Shown here piece after piece: positions 1 through 7,870 of a stretch of DNA of 40,566 nt (position 1 is its first letter; every line of letters starts with the position of its first letter). The stretch comes from Streptomyces sp. SKN60. GTDB lineage: Bacteria > Actinomycetota > Actinomycetes > Streptomycetales > Streptomycetaceae. Under the pieces are notes generated by a model, which made no database searches, had not been told where the DNA came from, and was given only the letters and a program-made list of their open reading frames with translations. The position numbers and the translations under genes were made by a program. Location of the stretch: contig NZ_JAHTMW010000035.1 in assembly GCF_026236535.1 (NCBI RefSeq), positions 1-40,566 on the forward strand, read 5' to 3'.

Positions 1-77
1 GCGACGCCAAGATCACCCAGATCTACGAAGGCACCAACCAGGTCCAGCGCATCGTCATGGCCCGCAACCTCCCGTAA
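1..77 (+). CDS. Acyl-CoA dehydrogenase, C-terminal end (partial)
   Basis: Only the last 24 codons before a TAA stop are in the window. The peptide contains QIYEGTNQVQRIVMARNL, the C-terminal signature of acyl-CoA dehydrogenases, where the Glu-Gly-Thr-Asn segment contacts the FAD and adenine part of the cofactor across the dimer. The enzyme oxidises acyl-CoA to trans-2-enoyl-CoA in fatty-acid or branched-chain amino-acid breakdown. The substrate class cannot be told from this fragment. A perfect hairpin follows 20 bases after the stop. Confidence 0.9.
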   Translation, partial: DAKITQIYEGTNQVQRIVMARNLP

Positions 78-96
78 GCCCCCCCCACGGGAAGGG

Positions 97-127
97 ACAG
101 CCCCCGGCACGCGGTGCCGGGGGCTGT
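97..127. terminator. Bidirectional hairpin terminator
   Basis: A perfect 14-bp inverted repeat (ACAGCCCCCGGCAC with its complement) surrounds a GCG loop. It lies between the converging acyl-CoA dehydrogenase and the lipoprotein gene, so it can end transcription from both sides. There is no long T run, which is common for Streptomyces terminators. Confidence 0.8.
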
Positions 128-148
128 TCGCGTCGTGGGGGCGCGCCG

Positions 149-682
149 TCAGAAGCGCTCGACCTTCCCGCCCTCCGGTACCTGGTAGCAGCCCGAGGTG
201 AGGAACAGGTTCAGATTCGGCTTGGCGTCCTTGGCGAAGTGGGCGATCTTGACGCTGTACTTCTTCGCGTCGTTGTCGGCGGTGAGGGTGAGGTTCTGGT
301 TCTTGCTGGTGTCGGGCCCGTATCCGACGATCTTCCAGCCGTGCTTGGGCATCTCTGTCTTGAGCCGTTCCATCACGCCGCCGAGTTGGTCGGGCGACGC
401 GGGGGTGAAGGTCCACGCGTGGAACACCGTGAAGTACTTCTCCGGGTCCTTGCCCGAGCACTCGGACACGCCGGGCCCGGGTTCGGTCGCCGTCCCCTTG
501 AGGCCGATCAGGTCGTAGAGCTCGCTGGAGATCTTCTCCGCCTGGTCGGCGGCCTGCTGCGTGGTGCCGGTGCCGGCCGAGGGGAGGCCGCCGGAGTCAT
601 CGGCGTCAGTCATGCTGCATCCCGTGAGAGTCGTGAGGGCGAGGGACATGAGGAGCGCGGATCCGCCCCACCTGGTCTTCAT
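149..682 (-). CDS. Predicted lipoprotein, possible immunity partner
   Basis: The 177-residue product starts with a short basic n-region and a hydrophobic stretch ending in the lipobox Leu-Thr-Gly-Cys (residues 19-22), so Cys22 should be lipidated and the protein anchored on the outer face of the membrane. The mature part is soluble-looking, with a Cys near residue 75 and another near the C-terminus that could form a disulfide. I recognise no catalytic motif. The ATG follows the TAG stop of the upstream hydrolase gene with no base between, so translation is almost surely coupled. It is the last gene of the three-gene cassette, the usual place for an immunity gene, but that role is inference. 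A plain solute-binding or structural lipoprotein is the alternative. Confidence 0.75.
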   Translation of the reverse strand: MKTRWGGSALLMSLALTTLTGCSMTDADDSGGLPSAGTGTTQQAADQAEKISSELYDLIGLKGTATEPGPGVSECSGKDPEKYFTVFHAWTFTPASPDQLGGVMERLKTEMPKHGWKIVGYGPDTSKNQNLTLTADNDAKKYSVKIAHFAKDAKPNLNLFLTSGCYQVPEGGKVERF

Positions 683-2506
683 CTAACGCACTCCTGGCGT
701 GGGGTTCGGCGGCGGTTCCCGGGTCGCGTCGTCACCCTTGCCCGCGACGACCAGGCCCTGGTTCCGGAGGCTTTCGGTGCCTTCCTTCCAGTAGTCACTG
801 TGACCCTCGGTATCCGTCTTCAGCTGGTTGGCGCCGAAGGTCGGGTCACTGGGGATCTGGAACGGACCGTCCCAGTCCGTCCCGCCGTGTCCGAACCGGC
901 CGATGTCCGGGACCGGGTCCCCGTCGGCCTCCTCGTTCCACACGTGCCCCTTGGGGACGTCCATCTGCTCCGCCTTGGGCACCTGCACGCCGGGACTGCC
1001 GGCGACGATCACGTCGTCCGCGTTGAGGTCGCCCTGCCGGGCCGCCGAGCCGATGAGGGTCGTGCCGTACGAGTGGCCGATCGCCGTGCGGTGCGGGTCC
1101 GAGTCGACCGCACGCGAAGCGTCGAGGCCGTCCAGGAAGCGGTTGTACGCCGGGGCGCCGTCATTGGCGTAGTGACTGAACGGCGAGTCCTTGACGATGT
1201 CCTGCGGAGCGTCGTAGCCGAGCCAGGTGATCGTGGAGACCGAGCCGTTGTTCTGACCGTTGGCCACACGCCACAGGTTCTCCATACGGCCGATGTCGCC
1301 GCCGACGCTGCCTAGGTTCGACGTCGTGCCCGGCACGTAGACCGCTTGGTGGTCGGCCGTGTCAGGGTTGCCGTTGGCGACGATCGCCCGCCCGTTCTTC
1401 TCGGGGTTGAAGCCGAGCAGGTACGCCTCGGGCAGGCCCTTGAGGCCCGTCCTGTCGAAGCGGTCCTGAATGGCGTTCATACCGTTCAGGGACTTGTTGA
1501 GCTGCTCGTACCGGTCCCCGTACTTCTTGTGCCACTCCATCCACTCGTCCGTGTGCACCTTGGCCGGGTACATGCCCGCGGTGATCCACGTCCACTCGTT
1601 GGCGGGCGGCTTCGGGATGGAGTCGAGTTCCATCTGGTACTGGCCGTGCTTCTCCGCCAGGACCACCCGGTTCGCCTCGTCGCGCACCGTGGAAGGCAGC
1701 CCGTCGAGCTGTCCCACGGCCTCGGGCCGCAGGGACAGCCAGGCCGCCTGCTGCTCCGCGTCCAGTCCCTTCCACCAGTCGGCGTTGTCCTTCGGACTGC
1801 CGTCCTTGGGCGGCTGCGGGAGGGAGTCGAGGTAGCTCTTGCCCGCGTCCTTCACACCGCCCATGTCCGACTGCGCGTCCGACCAGTCCTTGTCCGAGAC
1901 CTTCAGGTCGTCGTCCGCCTTCAGGGCCCGCAGCTTCGGCGCCCACTTGGCGTCCGCTTCTGTGGCCTGCTTCAGCGCGTCGGCGATCCGGTTCGCGAAG
2001 CCGACCGCCTTGCCGTAGTTCGGGTTGGGGTGGATGTTGATGGCCTGGCGCTCGATGGCGCTCGCCGTGGGGTCGTCCATCCCGGCGCTCCCGGTCACCG
2101 TGCCGCCGTCCTCGACCTTCTCCGCGCCGGGCTTGGAGCCGGGCGGGAAGCCGACCGAACCGTTGGGATGCACGGTGCAGCCGGCGGCCTGGGCGTCGGC
2201 GATCGCCGCGTCCAGACTCCGCTTGGCGGCGCCGAGGTCGAAGGCGAGACCGTTCAGCGCGGTGCTGACGAGACCGCACTCGGTCTGTGTGTAGTGGAAG
2301 TTCTTCGACAATTCCTTGAGCTCGCCCAGGGCGGCTTCGGCGGCCTTGCCCTCCAGCTCGCCGCGGATGCCCCCGGAGATCTTGATGTCGATCGTGTCCT
2401 TGGCCGCCATGGCCATGTCGCCGACGGCCCGATAACCGTCCGCGGCCTCCTCGTACTCGGCCTGCTTGAAGGCCCGCAAGGTCTCCAGATCCATGCCCGC
2501 GGTCAC
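683..2506 (-). CDS. Alpha/beta hydrolase (DUF1023 type) with WXG-like N-terminal helical domain
   Basis: The 607-residue product has an N-terminal all-helical region (about 1-110) resembling WXG100/ESX-type hairpins, a linker region to about residue 350, and a C-terminal alpha/beta hydrolase domain. The nucleophile elbow Gly-His-Ser-Tyr-Gly is present with Ser at about residue 479, preceded by a strand-turn with VYVPGTTSNLG that fits the oxyanion side. A later Asp and a His in GHSDYW near the end could complete the triad. No signal peptide is visible, which fits type VII-like export but does not prove it. The GTG start overlaps the upstream TGA as GTGA; an ATG at 2494 with an AGGTGA sequence 8 bases before it is an equally good start (603 aa). 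The substrate is unknown; lipids or esters are likely for this family. Confidence 0.8.
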   Translation of the reverse strand: MTAGMDLETLRAFKQAEYEEAADGYRAVGDMAMAAKDTIDIKISGGIRGELEGKAAEAALGELKELSKNFHYTQTECGLVSTALNGLAFDLGAAKRSLDAAIADAQAAGCTVHPNGSVGFPPGSKPGAEKVEDGGTVTGSAGMDDPTASAIERQAINIHPNPNYGKAVGFANRIADALKQATEADAKWAPKLRALKADDDLKVSDKDWSDAQSDMGGVKDAGKSYLDSLPQPPKDGSPKDNADWWKGLDAEQQAAWLSLRPEAVGQLDGLPSTVRDEANRVVLAEKHGQYQMELDSIPKPPANEWTWITAGMYPAKVHTDEWMEWHKKYGDRYEQLNKSLNGMNAIQDRFDRTGLKGLPEAYLLGFNPEKNGRAIVANGNPDTADHQAVYVPGTTSNLGSVGGDIGRMENLWRVANGQNNGSVSTITWLGYDAPQDIVKDSPFSHYANDGAPAYNRFLDGLDASRAVDSDPHRTAIGHSYGTTLIGSAARQGDLNADDVIVAGSPGVQVPKAEQMDVPKGHVWNEEADGDPVPDIGRFGHGGTDWDGPFQIPSDPTFGANQLKTDTEGHSDYWKEGTESLRNQGLVVAGKGDDATREPPPNPTPGVR

Positions 2507-3021
2507 CTCTCCTTCGCCTGGCCGCCGACGGCGTCGGTGTCCGCGTAGTGCGCCTTGAGGCCGTTGAGCTCACCGAGGAGGGTCTCGTCGGGCTTCGACA
2601 GGTCGTGCCCGGACGACGTCAGCAGTCCGCCCAGGGCGCCACAGCGGCCGCTCACGTCACCGACGTACTTCTTCCAGGAGTCGTACAACTCCTTCTGCGC
2701 CGCCGCGCTCTGGAGCCCCTGACCGTCGCCCAGTCCCGCCTGCCCCGAGTCGAGCTTGCCCAGCGCCGTGGTGATGTCGTCCTTGAGGCCCGAGACGCCC
2801 TCGCCGGCCTTCGTCCAGGCCCGCTTGTCGGTCTTCAGGTCCTCCGAGTACCCGCCGCCGCCCGGCTCCGGCGCGACCTGGTTCAGGCGCATCGAGGACG
2901 ACTGGCGCGCCGCCGTCTCCGCCTTGAGCTGCTCCCACTCGTCCCACGGCACCCCGTGAACCTCCCCGTTCTCCCCGTTGTCCCCGTTGTCCACGGGCTG
3001 TCCCCCGCGGCGGTCCGCCAT
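2503..3021 (-). CDS. Small helical WXG100-like protein
   Basis: A 172-residue protein with a polar N-terminus rich in Asn, Gly and Glu, then from about residue 65 an alpha-helical pair with a central Ser-Trp-Lys-Lys-Tyr segment, like the turn region of WXG100 proteins. There is no signal peptide and no membrane segment. It is the first gene of the cassette and its stop overlaps the start of the hydrolase gene by four bases. Proteins of this kind are usually targeting or chaperone partners of a type VII-like substrate, or substrates themselves. The family assignment is from fold-like pattern only. The start ATG is preceded by a weak GGAAATC ribosome site, and no clear promoter is seen in the 92 bases before it. 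Confidence 0.65.
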   Translation of the reverse strand: MADRRGGQPVDNGDNGENGEVHGVPWDEWEQLKAETAARQSSSMRLNQVAPEPGGGGYSEDLKTDKRAWTKAGEGVSGLKDDITTALGKLDSGQAGLGDGQGLQSAAAQKELYDSWKKYVGDVSGRCGALGGLLTSSGHDLSKPDETLLGELNGLKAHYADTDAVGGQAKER

Positions 3022-3051
3022 GATTTCCGAATTTGCTGGATGAAATCAAAC

Positions 3052-3078
3052 GGTCGACGCCCGAACAGGGCGCCGACC
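3052..3078 (-). terminator. Hairpin terminator after the first LCP gene
   Basis: An 11-bp inverted repeat with one mismatch (GGTCGACGCCC against GGGCGCCGACC, five-base loop). On the minus strand it is followed by the T-rich GTTTGATTTC. It lies 35 bases after the stop of the LCP gene at 3114 and before the WXG-like gene, so the cassette 149-3021 is probably a separate transcript. Confidence 0.6.
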
Positions 3079-3113
3079 GGAAGAAACGAGACGTCAGCGT
3101 CAGCGATTGGCCG

Positions 3114-4415
3114 TCAGCGGTTCGACGTGACCGTGACCGGCTCGTCGTTCTGGATCTCCTTGACCAGCTGCTTCACCTTCGGCATGTCCCACTTCAGGGA
3201 GTTCTGCGGGGCCGTGCCGTTGATCGGCATGTTCATCGACTTGCCGTCGCCGCCGCTGATGCCCTTCATCGCGAAGAACATCGTGCCCAGGTCGTAGAGC
3301 GACATGTCCTTGTCCACGATCAGGGTGTCCAGGCCCGCGCCGAGGGTCGGGTAGAGCTTGAACGGGTTGAGGATCGTGCCCGGGGTCGCCGCCTGGCTCG
3401 CCAGGGCCGACAGGAACTTCTGCTGGTTCTTCGTGCGCTGCAGGTCGGACTCGGCGAAGGCGTAGCGGGTACGCACGAAGGCCAGGGCCTGCTCGCCGTT
3501 GAGGGTCTGGGTGCCGGCCTGGAAGTCGGCGCCGGACTTCTTGTCCTTGAAGCCCTTCTCGATGTTCAGCTCGACACCGCCGAGCGCGTCCACGATGTTC
3601 GCGAAGCCGGCGAAGCCGATCTCCGCATAGTGGTCGATGCGCAGGCCGGTGTTGTACTCGACCGTGCGGACGAGCAGCTCCGGGCCGTCCATCGCGTAGG
3701 CCGCGTTCAGCTTGGAGCCGCCACGGGCCGCGTACTGCTTGCCGGATTCCGAGCCCACGAAGGACGGGATCGTCACCCAGGAGTCACGGGGGAGCGAGAC
3801 CATCGTGTTCCCGCTGGAGCAGGCCGCGAGGATCATCATCGAGTCGGTCCGCTTGCCCTCGGCGGAACCGGTGTGCAGCTTCTTCTTCTCCTCGGCGGAC
3901 ATGCCCTCGCGGCTGTCCGAGCCGACGATCAGATACGTGGTGCAGTCGTCGTCGGCCGGCCGCTCGATGACCTTGGCCAGATCGACCTCGTTGCGCATCT
4001 GCGAGCTCGCCCACGCGTACGTGCCGATGCCCCAGGCCAGGAGGCCCACGACCACCACGATCGAGCCGATCTTGACGCGCTTGCCCCAGTTCGGCGCGGG
4101 CCGCGCGGGTACGGGAGCGCCGCCGCCGGGCGCGTACTGCGGCGGCACGCCGCCCCGGCCGCCGCCCTGCTGGCCGCCGTACACCTGGCCGGAGCTGTAG
4201 CCGGAGTCGTAACCGGTGTTCTGGGCCTGGGTGAAGTTCGGGTTGTACCCCTGGTCGTACCCCTGGCCCTGGTCATAGCCCTGGTCATAGCCCTGGCCGT
4301 ACCCCTGGTTCTGCTGGTCACGGGGGTACGACTGCTGCTGCGGGGGGACCTGCGGGCGCTGCACGTGGCGCATCCGGCGAGGTCCCTCGGGCTGGGCGTC
4401 GGGCCAGTCATTCAT
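3114..4415 (-). CDS. LCP family cell-wall glycopolymer ligase (LCP-1), no LytR_C domain
   Basis: LytR-CpsA-Psr enzymes move undecaprenyl-linked glycopolymers onto peptidoglycan on the outer face of the membrane. The 433-residue protein has a cytoplasmic tail of about 110 residues rich in Gly, Tyr and Gln with repeated Gly-Tyr-Asp-Gln units (about 38-57), one membrane helix (about 115-135), and an LCP domain. Conserved blocks are IVGSDSREG, KRTDSMMIL, VSLPRDS (Arg210, Asp211), SKLNAAY, LRIDHY, IVDALGGVELN and ALAFVRTR (Arg315, Arg317), covering the Arg and Asp residues that bind the pyrophosphate and magnesium. The start was set at the ATG of MNDWPDAQ, as in other Streptomyces LCP proteins; a longer frame could begin at a TTG at 4487. 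Confidence 0.92.
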   Translation of the reverse strand: MNDWPDAQPEGPRRMRHVQRPQVPPQQQSYPRDQQNQGYGQGYDQGYDQGQGYDQGYNPNFTQAQNTGYDSGYSSGQVYGGQQGGGRGGVPPQYAPGGGAPVPARPAPNWGKRVKIGSIVVVVGLLAWGIGTYAWASSQMRNEVDLAKVIERPADDDCTTYLIVGSDSREGMSAEEKKKLHTGSAEGKRTDSMMILAACSSGNTMVSLPRDSWVTIPSFVGSESGKQYAARGGSKLNAAYAMDGPELLVRTVEYNTGLRIDHYAEIGFAGFANIVDALGGVELNIEKGFKDKKSGADFQAGTQTLNGEQALAFVRTRYAFAESDLQRTKNQQKFLSALASQAATPGTILNPFKLYPTLGAGLDTLIVDKDMSLYDLGTMFFAMKGISGGDGKSMNMPINGTAPQNSLKWDMPKVKQLVKEIQNDEPVTVTSNR

Positions 4416-4546
4416 GCGGAACAGTGTGCCGGTCCGCGGCTTCGCCCCGACAGGGCGGGTGGGGAATCGGACCGGCGCTGTTGCCAAGCTGATGCAAACC
4501 GGACGGCGCCGAGACCGGCCACAAGGGCGGGCATAAGGTAGAGGGC

Positions 4547-5080
4547 ATGACAGATCAGGGCGCTATTCCGGGCAAGCCCACCTCCGCCTCCCGCACCACT
4601 CTCAGCCACATCATGACCAGCCACGACACCAACCTCCTCGGTACGGTGCACGGCGGCGTGATCATGAAGCTGGTGGACGACGCCGCGGGCGCGGTCGCGG
4701 GCCGGCACTCGGGCGGCCCCGCCGTCACCGCGTCCATGGACGAGATGGCCTTCCTGGAGCCGGTCCGCGTCGGCGACCTGCTGCATGTGAAGGCCCAGGT
4801 CAACTGGACGGGCCGGTCCTCCATGGAGGTCGGCGTCCGGGTCATGGCCGAGCGCTGGAACGAGTCCACCCCGGCCACCCAGGTCGGCTCCGCCTACCTC
4901 GTCTTCGCCGCCGTCGACGCCGACGGCAAGCCGCGCCCGGTCCCCCCGGTCCTCCCGGAGACCGAACGCGACAAGCGCCGCTACCAGGAGGCCCAGATCC
5001 GCCGCACCCACCGCCTGGCCCGCCGCCGCGCGATCAAGGAACTGCGCGAGCAGCGGAAGGCGGAGGGGTACGAGGACTAG
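4547..5080 (+). CDS. Acyl-CoA thioesterase, hotdog fold (ACOT/YciA-like)
   Basis: A 177-residue cytosolic hotdog-fold protein that should hydrolyse acyl-CoA esters to free acid and CoA. The signature NLLGTVHGGVIMKLVDDAAG (about residues 29-48) is that of the YciA/ACOT group, in which the Asp of VDD and the Asn of the preceding turn act in catalysis. The C-terminal 40 residues are charged, rich in Arg and Lys, and extend past the usual domain end. It is transcribed away from the LCP-1 gene, with 131 bases between the two starts. The chain length of the substrate cannot be inferred. Its placement among envelope genes may be chance. Confidence 0.88.
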   Translation: MTDQGAIPGKPTSASRTTLSHIMTSHDTNLLGTVHGGVIMKLVDDAAGAVAGRHSGGPAVTASMDEMAFLEPVRVGDLLHVKAQVNWTGRSSMEVGVRVMAERWNESTPATQVGSAYLVFAAVDADGKPRPVPPVLPETERDKRRYQEAQIRRTHRLARRRAIKELREQRKAEGYED

Positions 5081-5116
5081 GGCCTGTCCGGCGGATCAGG
5101 GTCGGACAGGCCCTAG
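5077..5116. terminator. Bidirectional hairpin; member of a dispersed Streptomyces repeat
   Basis: A perfect 14-bp inverted repeat (CTAGGGCCTGTCCG and complement) with a 12-base loop. Its left arm includes the TAG stop of the thioesterase gene. It separates two converging genes. The GGGCCTGTCCGGCGGATC core is a sequence I have seen often downstream of genes in Streptomyces. Confidence 0.75.
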
Positions 5117-5128
5117 CGCCCCAGAAAA

Positions 5129-6646
5129 TCAGGGGCACACCACCTGGTCCCCCCGTACCGCCTCGAACTGCCCCGTCTGCTGCTCCCGCTCCCGCACCGG
5201 CGTCACGCCCTTGTAGTCCGCGCCCACCGTCACCTTCAGGGTCGCGCCCTGGCCCTTCACCGGGCGCAGTTCGGCGCCCGGCAGGGCCGCGGCCAGGGAC
5301 TTCGCCGAGCGGTCCCAGCCGGGGTCGTACTCGACGAGGGTGCGGGCGTGCTCGCGGCCGCCGGCCGCGGTCCGCGGCGCGCGGGTGGTGTCGAAGCCGG
5401 TGGCGCGCAGGGCCGTGTCGACGCGGCCGCCGAGCCCGTCCGCGCCGGTCCCGTTGTAGACCTGGACCCGGACCGTCTTCGGCGCGACGTCCACGTCGAC
5501 GGGCCGCGGCCCCTTCGGCGCGGCCGGCCGGGCGGGGGTGAGCGGGCGGTCGTCGCGCAGCGACTGGAACAGCTTCTGGGCCTTCGGCGCGTCCCACTTC
5601 ACCGTGGAGCCGATCCCCTTCACCGGGAAGCTCATCTCGCCGATCGGCACGGACACGAACTCCGACGAGGCCGGCGTGAAGCCGTTCATCGCCTTGGCCA
5701 GGGCCAGCATCTGCTGGGTGCCGAAGCCCTGGTCGGCCCGGACCGAGCTCAGCATGGTGGAGGCGACCTCGCGGAAGCGCACCGGGTTGAGCAGCACCCC
5801 GCCGCCGGTCACCCGGTCGATCAGCGCCGCCAGGAACTTCTGCTGCCGCTGCATGCGCCCGATGTCGGCGGCGCCGTCGACGTGCCGGGCGCGCACGTAC
5901 TGCAGCGCCTGTCCGCCGTCGAGCTCGTGCGGCCCGGCGGGCAGGTCGAGGCCGGTGTAGGAGTCCTTCATCGGCTTGGTGGTGCAGATCTGCACCCCGC
6001 CGACCGCGTCGACGGTGCGCATGAAGCTGGTGAAGTCGACCTCCAGATAGTGGTCGATCTTCACCCCGGTCATCGACTCCACGGTCCGCACGGTCAGCGA
6101 CGGCCCGCCCTCCGCGTACGCCGCGTTCAGCTTCACGGGGTGCGCGTGGTGGTGCTTGCCGGTGGTGAGGTCGGTGTGGTCGGGCATCTCGGCGTACGAG
6201 TCACGGGGCAGCGACACGACGCTCGCCCGCTCCCGGTCCTCCGAGATGTGCACGAGCATCACGGTGTCCGTGCAGTGGCAGGGGGCGCCGCCGAGCCGGT
6301 ACTTCTTCCGCTCCTCCTCGGTGATCCGGTCGCGTCCGTCGGTGCCGACGACCAGGACGTTCATGCCGTGCCCGGCCTGCGGGCGGTTCTTCATGTCCTT
6401 GAAGGGGTCGATCCGGTTGATCCCGGTGTCGAGGCTGGTCACCACGGCATGCCCGATGCCCCCCGCGGCGAGCACCACCACGGACAGCGTCGTCGCCATC
6501 CGCATGCCCCACCGCGGCCGGCTCGGCCGGCGCCGGTGTCCGCGGGCCGGGGCGGTGCGCACCGGTGCGCTGTGGACCGGTGCGGTGCGGACCGGAGGCC
6601 GGGGCGGACGGGCCGGACGGGGCGGCGTACGGGGCGGTGTGGGCAC
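5129..6646 (-). CDS. LCP family glycopolymer ligase with C-terminal LytR_C domain (LCP-2)
   Basis: A 505-residue protein with a Pro/Arg-rich cytoplasmic tail, one membrane helix near residue 60 (MRMATTLSVVVLAAGGIGHA), an LCP domain and a C-terminal LytR_C domain. LCP blocks are VLVVGTDGRDR, CTDTVMLVHIS, VVSLPRDSY, VKLNAAYAEGG, VKIDHYLEVDF and ALQYVRARHVDG. LytR_C begins at VRVQVYNGTGADGLG and ends close to VTVGADYKGV. The start is the GTG at 6646, because GGAGGTG lies seven bases before it; an upstream GTG at 6688 has no such site. The gene diverges from a glycosyltransferase gene across 125 bases, so the two may be regulated together. Confidence 0.92.
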   Translation of the reverse strand: MPTPPRTPPRPARPPRPPVRTAPVHSAPVRTAPARGHRRRPSRPRWGMRMATTLSVVVLAAGGIGHAVVTSLDTGINRIDPFKDMKNRPQAGHGMNVLVVGTDGRDRITEEERKKYRLGGAPCHCTDTVMLVHISEDRERASVVSLPRDSYAEMPDHTDLTTGKHHHAHPVKLNAAYAEGGPSLTVRTVESMTGVKIDHYLEVDFTSFMRTVDAVGGVQICTTKPMKDSYTGLDLPAGPHELDGGQALQYVRARHVDGAADIGRMQRQQKFLAALIDRVTGGGVLLNPVRFREVASTMLSSVRADQGFGTQQMLALAKAMNGFTPASSEFVSVPIGEMSFPVKGIGSTVKWDAPKAQKLFQSLRDDRPLTPARPAAPKGPRPVDVDVAPKTVRVQVYNGTGADGLGGRVDTALRATGFDTTRAPRTAAGGREHARTLVEYDPGWDRSAKSLAAALPGAELRPVKGQGATLKVTVGADYKGVTPVREREQQTGQFEAVRGDQVVCP

Positions 6647-6653
6647 CGGGGGA

Positions 6654-6660
6654 CACCTCC
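6654..6660 (-). promoter_or_regulatory. Ribosome binding site that fixes the LCP-2 start
   Basis: GGAGGTG on the minus strand, seven bases ahead of the GTG at 6646. It is the near-perfect anti-16S match in this intergenic stretch and favours the shorter start. Confidence 0.75.
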
Positions 6661-6771
6661 GCTGGTACGACAGGGGGACCGTGAGCACCGTAGGCCCATA
6701 CGATCAGCGCCACCGTGCTGCGACCCGGCGGCACGCGCCGGTGTCCCCCGTTCGCGGTAACGTGGCCCCCG

Positions 6772-7791
6772 ATGAACGCCAATACCCCTGTGTCTGTGAT
6801 CATGCCGGTCCTCGACGAGGAGCGGCATCTGCGCAACTCGGTCCGCCACATCCTGGAGCAGGAGTACGACGGCGAGATGGAGGTGGTGATCGCGCTCGGG
6901 CCGTCCACGGACCGCACCGACGAGATCGCCGCCGAGCTCGTACGGGAGGACCCCCGGGTCCGCACCGTGCCGAACCCCACCGGCCGTACCCCCGCCGCCC
7001 TGAACGCGGCGATCAAGGCCTCCCGTCACCCGATCGTGGTCCGTGTCGACGGCCACGGCATGCTGTCGCCCAACTACATCGCGACCGCCGTCCGCCTCCT
7101 GGAGGAGACGGGCGCGATGAACGTCGGCGGCATCATGCACGCCGAGGGCGAGAACGCCTGGGAGGACGCGGTCGCCGCCGCGATGACCTCCAAGATCGGC
7201 GTGGGCAACGCGGCCTTCCACACGGGCGGCGCGGCCGGCCCGGCGGAGACCGTCTACCTGGGTGTCTTCCGCCGCGAGGCGCTGGAGCAGCAGGACGGCT
7301 ACAACGTGGAGTTCATCCGCGCCCAGGACTGGGAGCTGAACTTCCGCATCCGCGAGGCCGGCGGTCTGATCTGGTTCTCGCCGGAGCTGCGCGTGCAGTA
7401 CCGGCCGCGGCCGAGCGTCCGCGCCCTGGCCAAGCAGTACAAGGACTACGGCCGCTGGCGGCATGTCGTCGCCCGGTACCACGAGGGCTCGATCAACCTG
7501 CGCTACCTCGCCCCGCCGGCCGCCGTCTGCGCGATCGCCGCGGGTCTCGTGATCGGCGCGACCCTCACCCCGCTCGGCTTCGTGATCCCGGCCGGCTATC
7601 TGGCGGCGATCACCGCGGGCTCGGTGCCGGCCGGCAAGGGCCTGTCCCTGAAGGCCCGGCTGCAGATCCCGGTGGCCCTGGCGACCATGCACATGTCGTG
7701 GGGCTTCGGCTTCCTGACCAGCCCGCGCGCCCTTGCGCGGAAGGTCATCGCGAGCCGGCGCCCGGCGGTGAAGGCCGGCGAGACCGTCTGA
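6772..7791 (+). CDS. Family 2 glycosyltransferase, membrane-associated
   Basis: A 339-residue protein. The N-terminal GT-A domain opens with PVSVIMPVLDEERHLRNSV; an Asp in VVRVDGHGMLSPNYI fits the metal-binding DxD position, and the acceptor-site region includes EFIRAQDWELNFRIREAG (the ED/QDWE block). Two or three hydrophobic segments follow near the C-terminus (about 245-290). The layout resembles ExoA-type enzymes that act on polyprenyl-linked sugars at the cytoplasmic face. The sugar and acceptor are unknown. It lies amid five LCP ligases, so it may help build the polymer they attach; this is inference from place. The ATG of MNANTPVSV was chosen because the family motif begins just after it. 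Confidence 0.88.
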   Translation: MNANTPVSVIMPVLDEERHLRNSVRHILEQEYDGEMEVVIALGPSTDRTDEIAAELVREDPRVRTVPNPTGRTPAALNAAIKASRHPIVVRVDGHGMLSPNYIATAVRLLEETGAMNVGGIMHAEGENAWEDAVAAAMTSKIGVGNAAFHTGGAAGPAETVYLGVFRREALEQQDGYNVEFIRAQDWELNFRIREAGGLIWFSPELRVQYRPRPSVRALAKQYKDYGRWRHVVARYHEGSINLRYLAPPAAVCAIAAGLVIGATLTPLGFVIPAGYLAAITAGSVPAGKGLSLKARLQIPVALATMHMSWGFGFLTSPRALARKVIASRRPAVKAGETV

Positions 7792-7801
7792 GTCACTCGC
7801 T

Positions 7802-7847
7802 TACGGCGAAGGCCGGGCCCCTCGCAAGGGGCCCGGCCTTCGCCGTA
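7802..7847. terminator. Strong bidirectional hairpin terminator
   Basis: A perfect 21-bp inverted repeat with a four-base CGCA loop, between the converging glycosyltransferase and LCP-3 genes. It is the longest perfect stem in the window. Confidence 0.9.
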
Positions 7848-7870
7848 TGGACAGTGCGGGTTCCTAGGAC

